Assembly: GCA_029891385.1 (NCBI GenBank) | Contig: CM057224.1 | Location: 31,265,005 to 31,329,004 of the forward strand | DNA length: 64,000 nt | Source: Erythroxylum novogranatense | Lineage: Eukaryota; Streptophyta; Magnoliopsida; Malpighiales; Erythroxylaceae | Direction of reading: 5' to 3' | Shown: positions 47,939 through 60,200 of the stretch, one piece after another | Layout: every line of letters begins with the position of its first letter | How positions within the stretch are numbered: the first letter of the stretch is position 1 | Notes under the pieces: generated by a model | What the model was told of the DNA's origin: nothing | Databases searched by the model: none | The model's input: only the letters and a program-made list of their open reading frames with translations | Translations under genes and position numbers: made by a program

Positions 47939-49831
47939 TGTAACATCCCGGTATCAGCGGGAAAGGTAAAATAGGAAATATGGGTGCTTAGTGAGAGCTT
48001 AGTAATGCAATTGCACGTTCATACATTTTGTGACATACTTGTATTGTGAAAATTGAATTTATTGCACATGAAATTTTTGTACATGCATTCATCGACATTC
48101 CTGGTATATTTGGTTCTACTTGTGAATGGGTTGAGAATTGTAGGTTATTGATTTTGAAAATTTATTTGGAGAGTGACATTATTGATTTTATAATTTTGGA
48201 GAATTTTAGAAATTTTTCTCAAATTTTTCGGAGGTAAATCTCGGACTAGAAAAAATGTCGAGGGGCAGACCAACTGATAATCGGTATTAGAATTTAGTGC
48301 CTATGGAATTGAATTTTGGCCATATGGTTATAGGAATAATTGACAAGTGTTATTTATGGGAAATTGGGCTTGAAATTGATTAGTTTAAGAAGAAATTAAA
48401 GGTTAAAGCTTGGCTTGACACATGGCATGTTGAGAGCCATGTATTAGGTTAGATAACCATTTAAATTGAAGCTCCTTTGGCATCTCTCTCACGACACTCA
48501 CTCTTCAAAGCCCTTTGGAGTTTTATTTTGGGTTATTTTTCTTCTCTTCTTCATGAGCTTCTTCCCCTCCTCTTCTTGTGTTGTGATTTCCTTCAACTTA
48601 AGCTTAGCTTTCATCTATTCCTTGTTCCTTGTCATCTTGCTCTTGCTTACTTGTCATAAACCTACCTCTTTACTCCTTTGGATGATGATGATCGATGGTG
48701 ATGGGTGGAGCAAGGTTTTGGTGTGTTACTTGGAGTACTTGAAGATTTGTAGCTAAAACAAGTTTTGTGTTATATGTAGTGCATATGGTAGAATTGAAAC
48801 TCATGAATTGATGATTGACTTATGCTTGTGAAAGACTTATGTATGATTGATGAGTTTATCTTCATGTAAATGTATAAAGAAGTTTAGGACTTGATGTTTT
48901 TCAAAAGAGTTGATGGTTGAATGTAGAAAGTTGTTATAATGGATATACATTTGTGTATGCCCTGTTTTGGGATTATGTTAAATTGTAGCTTTTGCTTTAT
49001 TTGTGAGTGATTGCTTGAATTGAATTAGGTAGGGATTGATGAGGAATTTTCATGCAAAAGATGATCTAGGCATGAGATGGAATAGATGAGTTGAATGTTG
49101 CTTAAATGATTGAAGAAGAAAAATCTGGAAAATTTCAATAGCTTGATCTTTGAGTGTGCTTCAATTGCATAGTTATAATTTCTTCTATATTTGTCCAAAT
49201 GAGTTAAGGCTTGGTTTAAATGAAAATAGAGGAAATTGACTACAATTATTATGAAGATGTTGATTGTGAATTTTGTCTTGAATAATCTCAAATGTGAGTG
49301 TTGAAATTGTTGTGAATAAAGGTATAGGATTGTGTTTCATTTAGAGTGTTTGAGTAACTAGGGGATATGGCTTGTGTATGAATGGTTTCCATCACTTGGA
49401 ATGAATGATCTTAAGCTTGGAGTAATACTGTGTTGAACTAAGGTAGGTTATGGAAAAAAGAGTGGAAAATTGGGAAGGATAAGGTGAAGTTGAGATTGAT
49501 GGATGAAAGGAGTGAAGGAAGTGTAATTAGTGTTTAATGATTTTGGAGTGATAATTGCTTCAGAATAGGTGATTTGGAGATGTTTAAGAGTGTATGAAAG
49601 CTTAGAATGGGTTTAGGACCCTTTGGAGGAGTTTTGGGGGTGAAAATTTTAGTTCACCTGAAGGTTACACGGTCTGCCCGTGTAAATTCAAACGGGCCGT
49701 GTAAATCCAGGCATAAGGGACACATTTCATCCGAAGGTTACACGGCCTGACCGTGTAAATTCACACGGGCCGTGTGTTTTGACCCCCTAAAAGACAAAAT
49801 TTCAAATTGTGGTATTCATGAAAGTTGTAGC
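47939..49831 (+). mobile_element. LTR-A, plus strand, 5' part, cut by another Ty3 element
   Basis: It starts TGTAACATCCCGG (47939) after ACTTA and runs 1893 bp. It then stops at 49831, where the plus-strand reading of a minus LTR-A end (TGTAACACCCC) begins. The pyrimidine-rich stretch (48480-48650) and the anchored cassette (49660-49790) are at their usual places. The rest of this LTR should lie to the right of the window, beyond the inserted minus element. Confidence 0.8.
49660..49790. repeat. Cassette of TTACACGG/CCGTGTAA inverted words
   Basis: Two similar units of about 65 bases each hold GAAGGTTACACGG(T/C)CTG(C/A)CCGTGTAAATTCA followed by ACGGGCCGTGT. TTACACGG and CCGTGTAA are exact reverse complements, and CACACGGGCCGTGTG is a near-palindrome. 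It is the LTR-A cassette with its own motif. Confidence 0.88.
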
Positions 49832-52800
49832 TGTAACACCCCACTCCTGCACGACCCGAACCCGACATCGACGGTGATATCCAGGTCCGTGCCCCACGAG
49901 GGTGGCGTGCTACATCACTCAGTATAAAACATTCATTAATGCGACATAAACAGTAAGAAACTTGAGCCCATGTTCACAATTAATCATTTTCAGTTATTAC
50001 AGTCATCCAATAATAATTTTTCAATCAGTTAATGTAAAACAATAGAACCACAATGGCTCATTATAAATACAAAGCATTATTGCACAATGATTGTTGAATA
50101 CTATTCGATAAGACACTAATGCAGACACGAACTGATCCCGACCTCTATCCTTCACTTGCCTACAGTAGACATACTCCCGTGTCAAACGGGGTATTCTTCA
50201 AGACCTGAAAAATAGATGCAAATTTTGGGTGAGTTTTGCAAACTCAGTGAGTGACCATCATCGATGGCTCACCCAATCACATAACATATAACACATACTT
50301 TCATTTCCATTAAGTCACATTTCATATTCCCTATCACACCTTACATTCACATACAGTTTCATATTTTCATTCTGTCGATACAATGTCATATTCAATATAA
50401 TCACATCGATCATTCAATCAAATTTATCATTCTCATTCAACACAATGTCACATTCCCATTCAATATAGTGTTGTAGTCCCATTCAATACAATTAAATCAA
50501 TCATGTTATGCATATATGCATGAGACCCACTTTCCATTTAATTACTTTGTTGTGACCGAGTGTCTAAACTATCCCATACCCATAGATATCGGGCTCATTG
50601 AAACTGTCCCATATAGAGCTCATTGTAAACTGTCCCATAAAGGGCTCATTGTCGTTGAGCTTGAGGCTCTGAATCAGTATCTGAGCACGAAGCTCTTTGC
50701 ACTCATTGTTGACTACTCTGGTCACAACTCCCATTATCTTTCATGTATTCATGCATTGGAATGTCTTATGCATATTTGCATGCGCTCAGTCAATTATAAT
50801 TACTATCATCGGACCGTAGTCCAGCATTCGACATCTAATTAAGAAGTCACATTTCATTTATGTGCAATTATGCATGCAAGACATTTTAACAATCTCAATA
50901 TATACACTTAGGTCATTCCATTCACATTCAAGGAGCACTTCAATAACGCAATTCCCAATACATACTCAATCACCGGACCTCCTGTCCGGAACCCATATGT
51001 AATCACAATCAATAAAATAAATCAATACACATTCAACATATAACAAAAGCAAATAACCAATAAATAAGACCATCTAGGTCTACTCACAGTACGCTCCAGA
51101 TTTGCATTGATTTCCAATTTCTGAGAACGCCTGAGTGCGAACATTTATCCTGCACTACCAATTTATGCCATATGCACACATTAATCACTTTGCATAAGAA
51201 TTCCCATTTATGCACAAATATAGAATAAGGACAATGCATGTTCATGATATTTTCGATCCTAATCCTATTTTTTTTTATCAAAAAAATCTATTTCAAAATA
51301 AGAAATCCAATGGCGCTGACGGCGCTTAATTTGGACCTCTATAGGTCCCTAATTAAATAAAACAGTAAGTAAATGCTTCGTTACCCTGGCCCACGTCAAT
51401 TTTCCGTCCACAAATCACTAATTTCTCAAAAAATGAAATTAAATAATCAATAAATTCGATGCCTCAAGAATCAGGTCAATCGGACATCGAACGGAAAAGT
51501 TATTCACGAAAGAAACCACGATTCAAATAAAACAATTAATATATCTATATCTATAAACCCTTATTTCCTCTCTTTTTTTCCTGTTTTCCAACCGAATTTC
51601 AAACCTCTAGAACTTTTTGTACATAATTCAGAAAATTGCAAACCATACCTTGTTGGAAAGATAATGAAACCCTCTACAAGTTTCATTTAGACCATTCAAA
51701 TTAGTTCCACCCCTAAGGGTGTCAAAAATCCCATGAAAACTACTGCTCACTCAAAGTCACTCAACACAGTACAGTATCTTGTAAATTCAGTAACTTTCAT
51801 TCTCTTCAGTCAAAACTTACACAATAAATATGGTCATTAAGATCACAATGTTATCTAAAACTTTCATGAATAACCAAAATCACAATTCATTTACTAACTA
51901 GGTCAAATAATTCACCTAAGCATCTGTCTACTAAACTGTCCCAAACTAAGCAGTAAATTTCCAACCAGTATATCTCCTAGCACAAATGTCAAACAAATTA
52001 CCACTTTATATCCCTGAAAATATAAGATCTCAAAATTCAATTTTCATGAAGAACCCAAATTCCAATTCAACCTCTAACAATTTCAAATCTGCCAAACAAT
52101 GTATTGATCAGGGCAGCAGTGAGAAACCTAATGTAGGTTCAGTTTTTACAAATTCATTACTCCCAAATCTGACATCCAAAAATTACATGCCATGTATCAT
52201 TTTCAATATAATTTCTTCCTCTACAACTTTTCAGAAGATCACTCATGCCAATTCAATTCACATAAATTGCTAAAATTTCTTCCAATCCGAATGCTCACAA
52301 AATCTACACTTAGGCTAGGTTTCATCAAAATGCTCAAAACCAGTCAATAGTAAGCAGGTCATATCTCCCAATATACAGATCTAAAAATAGGAAAATCAGT
52401 GGGAATGGAAAGATAACTTAACATGCTTAAACTTTTATGAAGAACATTTTCCCTAATTCCTTCTCAATTAATTTAGAAAAATCATCAAAACTCCTAGGTC
52501 AACAATCCGGATACTGTTCACATAAGTCCCAGCAGTAACTTTCCAAGCCAAATTTCACCCCCTTAAGGCTAAAATTAGACAATACCTATTTCACACAAAA
52601 TTATAGCCAAAAAACTAAAGTTTCATTTGGCACAAACCCCACCTCATTTGCACAACCAAACCATTAGTTATGATCAAAACAGTGTAATAGGTACAAAATC
52701 AATTTTCCAGCTTTACTACTCCATTCACTTCCTATCATGTCAAGTCCAATTCTACTACCATAAGCATCCCAATTGGACACAAAAATCAGTCCCTAAATCA

Positions 52801-52846
52801 TTCCTACATTCACTAGGAACAACCACCTCAATTAGGCAGCACTTAC

Positions 52847-54797
52847 TGTAGGTATAAGTCGACTTGTATTGAGATGTAAGTCGACTTATACCAGTTCGGT
52901 ACTAATAAGTCGACTTGTATACCCGTGTAAGTCGACTTATGCGTGTACAGTACCATAAGATTGTTAGAGTAGTGCCCTAAAGGCAATCCCCTTTAGCGCT
53001 TTTTGTTCATAGTCATGTACAGACTTTATGAATAAATAAAGAAAGGCATGTTTCATTTATTTGATGTTCTTTATGAATTGATATTGATCTTAATCAAATT
53101 GATGAAGTCCATGATATATGACATAGCATGAAGGAAATTATGATGTGATCATAATCCTGAGATTCCTATCATGTGCAATTATGTCAGTATCTAAATTCTC
53201 CCTAGTCATAGGATTAATGAGACTGGACATCATTAATCCGGACAGACTAGCATATGTTATACTCCTTGATTGGATCAAGCAGTGGATCTCAGAAACTGTA
53301 AATATGAGATATTTAGAGTTGACATGTGGATGCTTACTAGCGGTAGTAAGTACATTGGATGACCTGCCATGAGATTATCACATGGATGTCCTATTCTAAT
53401 GTCAGTGATAATCTCATCATAGCAATGGTGCAAGTATCCTTAGACTTGAGGTACTCAAGGATATCTTGGATATTGATTCTGTGCTTTGACTCCATTCCTT
53501 GTTGCCTTTCAGAGGTTACTCATAGGGTGGTGCTTGGGTACAGCTTGAGGTATTCGAAGGTAATTGAGTAGCCAATAAAGGATTCATCACTTCTGTGATA
53601 GCAGAAGAGATACCCTGGCCTCTTGTCAGGATCATTACTTTAAGTCTCTGGCCAGAGCATAAATATGTCATGAAGAGTGTTTTCATGGACATATAAAGTA
53701 ATGAGTCCCAAGGCAGAACCGATATCACTTAGGCTAGACTTAGTCTAGTAAGAGTTGACATTTGACCATACTCATAACCAAGTGGGGTATAGGATGATGA
53801 AAGGACGAATTGCACAGTAATTGTCTATGGAAGGGTTCGTGATCTGGTTCGTGATGAATTCATCAAACCAATTACTTTCCGATCAATTGGGGGTCATGAT
53901 GTGTTGCTAGACGCCGCTCATGACTTGCTCAAATTAGGTGTTAATCTAAGTGGCCAACATAACCGGGAACCTAAAGGGTCACACGCATAAGAGTGTTTCA
54001 GAGAATCCATAAAATAGTATTGGACAGAGTTCCAATTATGGAGAGCATTAGGATTAAATGGATCCCGATGAGATCGAGATATGTTCCGATGAGATCGCGA
54101 CATCGATATTGCTAAGAAAGGTCTCCGGAGCCTTTTCCCATACCGGGACCCGGTAGGCCGGTAGGACCGACCCCAGTGTGACTGGACCACTTCAGCAATA
54201 TATATACATATATATATGATTAATTTATTAAATAATTAATTAATATATATATATATATATGCTATGCACGTAGGATGGAGGAAGAATGGAGAAACTTCCA
54301 TTAGGTTGCTTAGTCATCAAAGTAATAAATGACTAAAAGACAAAACCAAGAAGAAGAAAAGAAGATGATGCTCGTAGATGATGGAGAGGAGGTTTAAAAA
54401 CAAGTTTTAAACCTAAGTGAAAGTGAACTTGATCGTGGGTTGAGAAAAGAAGATAGAAAAGTGTTTTTCAAAGGTTCTTTTACTCTTCTCCAACGTTCTC
54501 TTCATCATCTCCAAGCTTCATCCTCCTTCCTTCTCCATCGATTTTGTCAAGCTCTCCAGGACAGAGGTAGGGTCTAGCAGCCTTTACTTTGTTCTAGCTA
54601 TTCCCGGGTCAAAAGGGTTTGTCCCGGTTAAGTTTTCTGATCTCTGCGTGGATACCTTTAGAGATAGTCTCTATTGGCTATTCAGGTTTGAATCTTCATA
54701 CAGACACATAGATCCTGGCCTTCGGGAAGGTCCCGGTGACAAAAATTTTTGTTTTCCGCACCTGGTACATGTGATGTACCTCCCGGGATTTTCCAGA
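52847..54797 (+). repeat. Copia 5' LTR
   Basis: It starts TGTAGGTATAAG and ends about TTTTCCAG, just before the primer site. The first 100 bases hold four AAGTCGACTT palindromes. An AT-rich tract (54195-54260) with TATATATA is a plausible promoter region, and a GATCTCTGCGTGGATACC block (54630-54650) is shared by all three copia LTR copies. At CAG/CTG sites where the 3' LTR has CG this copy agrees with the solo LTR at 33567. Confidence 0.93.
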
Positions 54798-54799
54798 AG

Positions 54800-54812
54800 T
54801 GGTATCAGAGCC
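54800..54812 (+). promoter_or_regulatory. Primer-binding site, initiator-Met tRNA type
   Basis: TGGTATCAGAGCC follows the 5' LTR within a few bases and is the standard copia primer site complementary to the 3' end of plant initiator methionine tRNA. It is intact. Confidence 0.96.
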
Positions 54813-56875
54813 ACTTGTGTCGTGTATGAAACTAAAACCCTAGCTAGGTCGGACTTCCTATTTGAATTTGACGTTGATGCATGCATGCTGTCCAAATTTC
54901 AAATTAATATAGGGATATTTTTTTCGAAATTTTTCTGCCCAGAATTGTTCATAACATGTTATAGAATATTTCTGTGAAAGATGAGAATTTATCAATTTGA
55001 TTTGATATAGTTTTGCTAATTTATTCCCTAAGGTTCTAGATGCTGTTTTGTGACACATTCTGTGAACAGGCATGTGTATAAATTCGATAATAAATTCTAG
55101 AAAAACAAATTTTCGGATTGGCCTTCACCAACATGTCCCTAAGATGTTTTTGAATGTCTATGTGGATGGAAAAGTGTTTTCAAGGTGATTTGCTATTTAT
55201 TCACGAATTTATTCTATGCTGTTGGGAATAGCTGTGTTGATGAACACAGATTTTGAATCGGCTTTGTTGCTTAGGTTGACTGAGTTTTTGATGGCTATAA
55301 ATTTTGAAAAACTTCATGAGGCATGTTCTGAACATGTAGTAACCTGTGTAATTTTCTCAAAATTTATTGAAATTTTTGCAATGATTATTTCGAGCAATGT
55401 GTAGTACTTGACAGTTTTGTGAACATTGCTGGGACTGTTTTGCTTGACATAATTGAATGTGTATTTTTCAGTTCCAATGCCTTGGACCATTTTTAATGTG
55501 ATTGAAAATGTGTTATCTTGATGTAATATGCTTGCCAAACTGAATTGCTTGAAGTTGGTTTTCCAAAAATTTTCGGATGCCGTATAGGTCACATTAGCGT
55601 CTCGTTAGTGTATTTCATTATCTTGCTTGTTTTGGCCGTCATAATTTTTGTGACTTGTGCCGAAGTAATTTGATAACGTATGGAATAGCTAGAGATGCTT
55701 AGGGTGATAATTTGGTGTTTCCTAAATTGTTTGGATATTTAAGAGTAATGACTCATTTTCAAGCTTTTCTTGTATGGTTTGACTGTATATGGCAATCATG
55801 TAACAATGAAGTGTTCATTGGTACATCAAATTAACAGATATTACCTTAGGTATGTTGGTATTGTGAATTGGGACTACGGATTGAGAAATTAGCGATTAGA
55901 TAGCAATTTAAGCTTGGATAAGTCGACTTACACAATGTACAAGTCGACTTATCCGCTTATCAGACGTATAAATCGACTTGCACAATGGTACAAGTCGACT
56001 TGTTAGTACCATTGCTACACAAGTCGACTTACATATGCATAAGTCGACTTACACAGAGGCATAAGTCGACTTATACATACACAAGTCGACTTATAACATG
56101 CAAAGGAGGGATGATGGTTGATTTTAGGTATAAATTCAATGTGATTGATGAAGTACCCTAAGTCATGCCATATAGTTATGGTGACTATAATCCTACGGCT
56201 TGGAGAAGAAGAAGATGAGACCTGAAAACCCTCAAATCATATGAAAACTAACGTCTTCCATTAATATGGTAAGAACCAGAGTTCTTATAGGGTTGGGTTG
56301 TTGGGTAAACCCAAGCTCGCTCTATACGGATATGTTCGAACCATGAAAATGTGATTTTTGGATTAATGGGTTGGTTTTCACTAGAAGCGTTGGTTTGTTG
56401 AGTAAATTTAAGGTCAACGTGGACAGAGACGAAATTGGGTAGCATACATCAGATGTATGTGCATCAAAGAGTTGATAACCCAATGTAAGTGCACACATCA
56501 ACAAGTTGATAGCACTGATCGATAGTTGTGTCTAAGATGTAATTGGTATATCTGATACCTCCCGAGACATAAGGTGGCTTGTTGGGTAAACCCAAGGTCA
56601 TGCTTAATGTCAGTTATCGATGATGCAATTGGTATGTTCGATACCTACCGATTGACCTAAGTTGTGGCTTGTTGGGTAAACCCAAGGTCATTCTTAGCAA
56701 TATCGGATATCAACCCACTAGGACATTATGTCATCTTGTTTCTTTGGATTCGTAATGAGGGTTATGGATTCTATGAAACTAGTGAGAGCTTTTTGCATAT
56801 CATTCAAGTCCTTATGATTATGCATCTATTCCTATTCTAACATTCTTTCTCTCTTTCCGTTTAGGTTGGTTGAAG
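54813..56875 (+). other. Long copia leader (about 2.06 kb) without a gene
   Basis: No conserved protein is visible between the primer site and gag. The first part is AT-rich. From 55917 it holds an array of AAGTCGACTT palindromes. From 56290 to 56695 there are three copies of a block with TTGTTGGGTAAACCCAAG (near 56299, 56580 and 56666), each an inverted repeat TTGGGT/ACCCAA. A leader this long suggests RNA functions (dimer formation or packaging), an inference. Confidence 0.75.
55917..56096. repeat. AAGTCGACTT palindrome array in the copia leader
   Basis: Seven exact copies of the palindrome AAGTCGACTT and one variant (AAATCGACTT) lie within 180 bases, at irregular spacings of about 15-30 bases. 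The same word is repeated in all three copia LTR copies (four times at 52853-52945 and 35407-35495; three plus one variant at 60786-60876). Confidence 0.95.
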
Positions 56876-57716
56876 ATGTCTTTCAGTGTGAACTTAAGCT
56901 CGCTAATGGATTCCAACAAGTTAACTGGACCGAATTTTCTTGACTGGCTAAGGAATCTGAGAATTGCTCTCAGATCTAAGGAACTGGGATACATCTAGAT
57001 GTTCCACTTCCAGATGCACTCTTTGTCGATGCTTCGATGAGGATCGAAGGCATATCGTAAGCATCTAAAGGACAGTGACATGGCTACTTGCATTATGCTT
57101 GCCTCGATGTCACCAGAGCTGCAGAAGCAGCACGAGTCTATGGATGCTCAAACTATAGTATTTCATCTTAGGGAGCTGTTTGATGAGCAAGCTCGGTCTG
57201 AAAGGTTCGAGACCTCAAGGCTTCTCTTCACCACAAAGATGGCCCCAGGGACATCTGCTGTGCAGTATGCCCTAAAGATGAATGGCTATATTGAGAGATT
57301 GGCCGTCTTAGGTTTTGTAATGGATTATGAGTTAAGTATAGACTTAATTCTGGTTGGATTGTCCGAGAGTTATTCACAATTCGTGTTAAACTATCGGATG
57401 AACCAAATATCCACAACAATACTCGAGTTGATCAATCTGCTCAAGACAATGAAAGGCACTATCAAGAATGATAGTAGCAAGTGCTAATGGTGGCGCTTCT
57501 TCTTCCGGTTCAAAGAAGAAAAGAACCCAAAGAAGAAGAAGGCCAAGAAACCAAAGGGAAGCGCCATCAAGAAGAAGACCAAAGAAGCGCCTGAAAGGAG
57601 CTTGCTTCCATTGTGGTAAAGATGGCCATTGGAGGCGCAATTGCAAAGTCTATTCGAGTCATCGAAGCGTAAGAAGGCATCGATGCCTCAACTACTTCAG
57701 GTATGTTTGTCATTGA
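56876..57716 (+). pseudogene. Copia gag, broken
   Basis: The chosen start is ATG at 56876 (MSFSVNLSSLMDSNKLTGPN, then FLDWLRNLRIALRSKELGYI), followed by TAG at 56996-56998. The following PLPDALFVDASM stretch is in another frame. The frame from 57080 has MATCIMLASMSPELQKQHES, LRELFDEQARSERFETSR, YIERLAVLGFVMDYEL and SQFVLNYRMN, the conserved capsid region (UBN2 type) of copia gag. It stops at 57487. In a shifted frame, a Lys/Arg-rich part precedes a CCHC zinc knuckle CFHCGKDGHWRRNC (57603-57644), which binds genomic RNA. The start could also be the internal ATG at 56906. Confidence 0.88.
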
Positions 57717-57835
57717 GGTTATCTACTGCTTCGATCACAACATTTGGGAATTTGATCTTGGTTGTGGCTCACATATGTAATGATATCAGGGGCCTAAGGA
57801 GCGATGAGATGCTCATGAAGGAGAAGTAAACTGCG
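57717..57835 (+). pseudogene. Copia protease trace
   Basis: A frame near 57754 reads DLGCGSHICNDIRGLRSDEM. This is recognisable as the copia aspartic protease active-site neighbourhood, whose usual form is DTGCGSHIC; here L stands for T at the catalytic triplet. Upstream, GCTTCGATCAC stands where relatives have CTTCTGATCAC, consistent with the CTG to CG changes in this element. It would cleave the polyprotein but is not functional as written. Confidence 0.65.
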
Positions 57836-57992
57836 TGTTGGAAATGGAGCAAGAGTTCTTTGCATTAGCCGTAGGAACCTATGTTTTGTCTCTCCCTCTT
57901 GGGCTTGTACTCGAATTGGATGATTGTTATTTTGTACCGTTTTGACAAAGAACATATTATCATTTCTTGTTTAAATAGAATTTGGTTTCCAT

Positions 57993-59180
57993 TTGAATTT
58001 TAATAGCAATGGTTGTTCTATTAATTCTAATGGAATGCTTTATAATCTTGGTACATTATGCAATGGTATTTACATATTAGATATGTCTCATCCAATTATG
58101 AATGTCAATGACACCAAAAGGCATAAAAGAGATAATTTAAAGTCAACTTACTTATGGCATTGTCGGCTGGGCCATATAAATGAGACACACATCGCTAAAC
58201 TCCATAAGAGTGGCAGTTTAGGGTCATTTGATTATGAATCATATGAAACATGCGAATCTTGTTTATTAGGCAAGATGACTAAGTTACCCTTCAAGGGAAA
58301 GGGTGAACGAGCGACTGGAGTATTAGACCTAATACATTCAGATGTATGCGGTCCGATGTCCATCCATGCTAGAAGTGGTTGTCGTTACTTCATTACCTTT
58401 ATCGATGATTATTCTTGATATGGGTACTTGTATCGATGAGATACAAATCTGCGCTTGAAAAGTTCAAACAATTCGAAATGAAGTAGAAAACCAACTTGGT
58501 AAAAGTATCAAGGCATTACGATCCGATCGTGGTGGAGAATACTTAGACCAGCAGTTTCGGATTATCTCGTAGATAATGGCATTTTATCTCGGTGGACTCC
58601 TCCTTACACACCACAAAGACAATGGTGTGGCTGAAAGGAGAAATCGAACCTTGTTGGACATGGTACGATCAATGATGGGTTTCGCATTACCAAAATCGTT
58701 TTGGGGTATCGCTAGAGACAAATTGCTTACTTGTTAAACAGAGTTCCCTCTAAGACAGTTGATGTTACTCCATATGAGATGTGGACTAACGAAAACCTTA
58801 TCTTTCTCATTTGAAAGTTTGGGGTTGTCACCTTCGTGAAGCGGATTCGACGAGATAAGCTTGAAGCAAAGTCGACAAGTGTTTGTTTGTAGGATATCCT
58901 AAAGAGACCATGGGATATCAATTCTACCTTCCGAGGAACAAAAGGTATTTGTTTCAAAGCATGCTGCCTTCTTAGAGAAAGAGTTTCTTCTGCAAGAAGA
59001 CAATGGAACAAAGTTGAACTTGAAGAAGTTCAAGATGCTCAACAGATACCTGATCAATCGCTGAACACGAGACTGCCACTCATTCGGATGAAGTAATTCA
59101 ACCTTCTACTACACACGAAGATCGTGGGTCAAGTAGGATACGCCTTGTTCGAGAGATATGGATTTCGTAAGTGAGCGAAT
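57993..59180 (+). pseudogene. Copia integrase, broken
   Basis: The 57993 frame shows the zinc-binding HHCC region LWHCRLGHINETHIAKLHKS...CESCLLGKM, then the catalytic core with DLIHSDVCGPM (first Asp) and YFITFIDDYS (second Asp). It stops at about 58418. In other frames, VAERRNRTLLDMVRSMM (58627-58680), containing the catalytic Glu, and PKSFWGIA follow. DNA up to 59160 corresponds to the C-terminal integrase part. Frame breaks coincide with ATTCGAAATG (58468), ATTCGACGAGA (58845) and GTCGACAAG (58871), where CAG is expected from relatives. It would join element DNA into the host genome. Confidence 0.88.
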
Positions 59181-59186
59181 GACGTA

Positions 59187-60200
59187 TTGCTCATAGAAGA
59201 TGATAAGCCAGCTACCTATGAAGAGGTTCTGAAAAGTTCAGAGTCTGAAAAATGGCTTTGTGCCATGAAAGCCGAAATAGATTCCATGTACCAAAACCAA
59301 GTATGGACTTTGGTTGATGCACCTGAAGGGATAAAATCTATAGGGTGCAAATGGGTTTTTAAGAAGAAAACCGACGTGGATGGTAATGTGATTACTTATA
59401 AAGCAAGGCTTGTGGCGAAAGGATTTCGTCAAAGACAAGGAGTTGACTATGACGAGACCTTCAGCCCCGTAGCAATGCTTAAATCTATTAGGATACTCCT
59501 AGCCATTGCCGCTCATTATGATTATGAGATATGGCAAATGGATGTGAAGACAGCTTTCCTTAATGGAAATCGGCGAGGATGTGTACATGACACAACCGAG
59601 GGCTTCACTTCCATCGATGGCGAAAAGGTATGCAAGCTTCAGAAATCCATTTATGGATTGAAGCAAGCATCCAGGAGTTGGAACATTCGTTTTGATGAGT
59701 CAATCAAAGAGTTTGGTTTCTCACAAAATTCGGATGAACACTGTGTGTACAAGAAGGTTAATGGGACTGCAATCGTATTCCTTGTGCTATATGTGGATGA
59801 CATATTATTACTAGGAAACGATGTCTCGATGCTACAATCAGTTAAAATTTGGTTGTCCAAACAATTTGCGATGAAAAACCTTGGTGAAGCAACTTTTATC
59901 CTCGGGATAAAGATTTATAGAGATAGATCGAAGAGGTTGCTTGGTCTTTCACAATCATCGTACATAGACAAATTGCTAAAGAGGTTTAGCATGGAGCAAT
60001 CCAAGAGAGGGTTTCTTCCCATGTCTCATGGGATAACACTCTCGAAATCTATGTGTCCTAAGACACAAGATGAGAGGATGCGCATGGATCGAGATCCGTA
60101 TCGTCTCAGTAGTAGGATCGATCATGTATGCTATGTTATGTACGAGGCCCGATGTATCGTATGCTCGAGTGTCACGGCGGATACCAATCGGATCTGGTGA
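59187..60200 (+). pseudogene. Copia reverse transcriptase, longest open frame (337 codons)
   Basis: It begins in the conserved ATYEEVLKSSESEKWLCAMK region, then WVFKKKTDVDG, YKARLVAKGFRQRQGVDYDE, TFSPVAMLKSIRILLAIAA, WQMDVKTAFLNG (first catalytic Asp), SIYGLKQASRSWN, YVDDILLLGND (catalytic YVDD), NLGEATFILGIKI and LSQSSYIDKLL. All core RT boxes are present. After FLNG the expected LEE is altered (NRRGCVHDTTEGF). From about 60010 the match decays and the frame ends at 60200 before the RNase H part. It is the best-preserved coding part of the window, but it lacks an independent start because it is a polyprotein segment. Confidence 0.92.

Noticed and set aside
52986..53372. Frames in the copia LTRs (53145-53372, 53359-53571 and copies at 61078, 61292) as host genes
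   Set aside because: They recur only because the LTR is duplicated, and lie in non-coding LTR sequence.
55917..56096. CRISPR-like array (repeated AAGTCGACTT with variable spacers)
   Set aside because: The repeat is only 10 bases, spacing is irregular, there are no cas genes and the DNA is a plant retrotransposon leader; it is a palindrome array.
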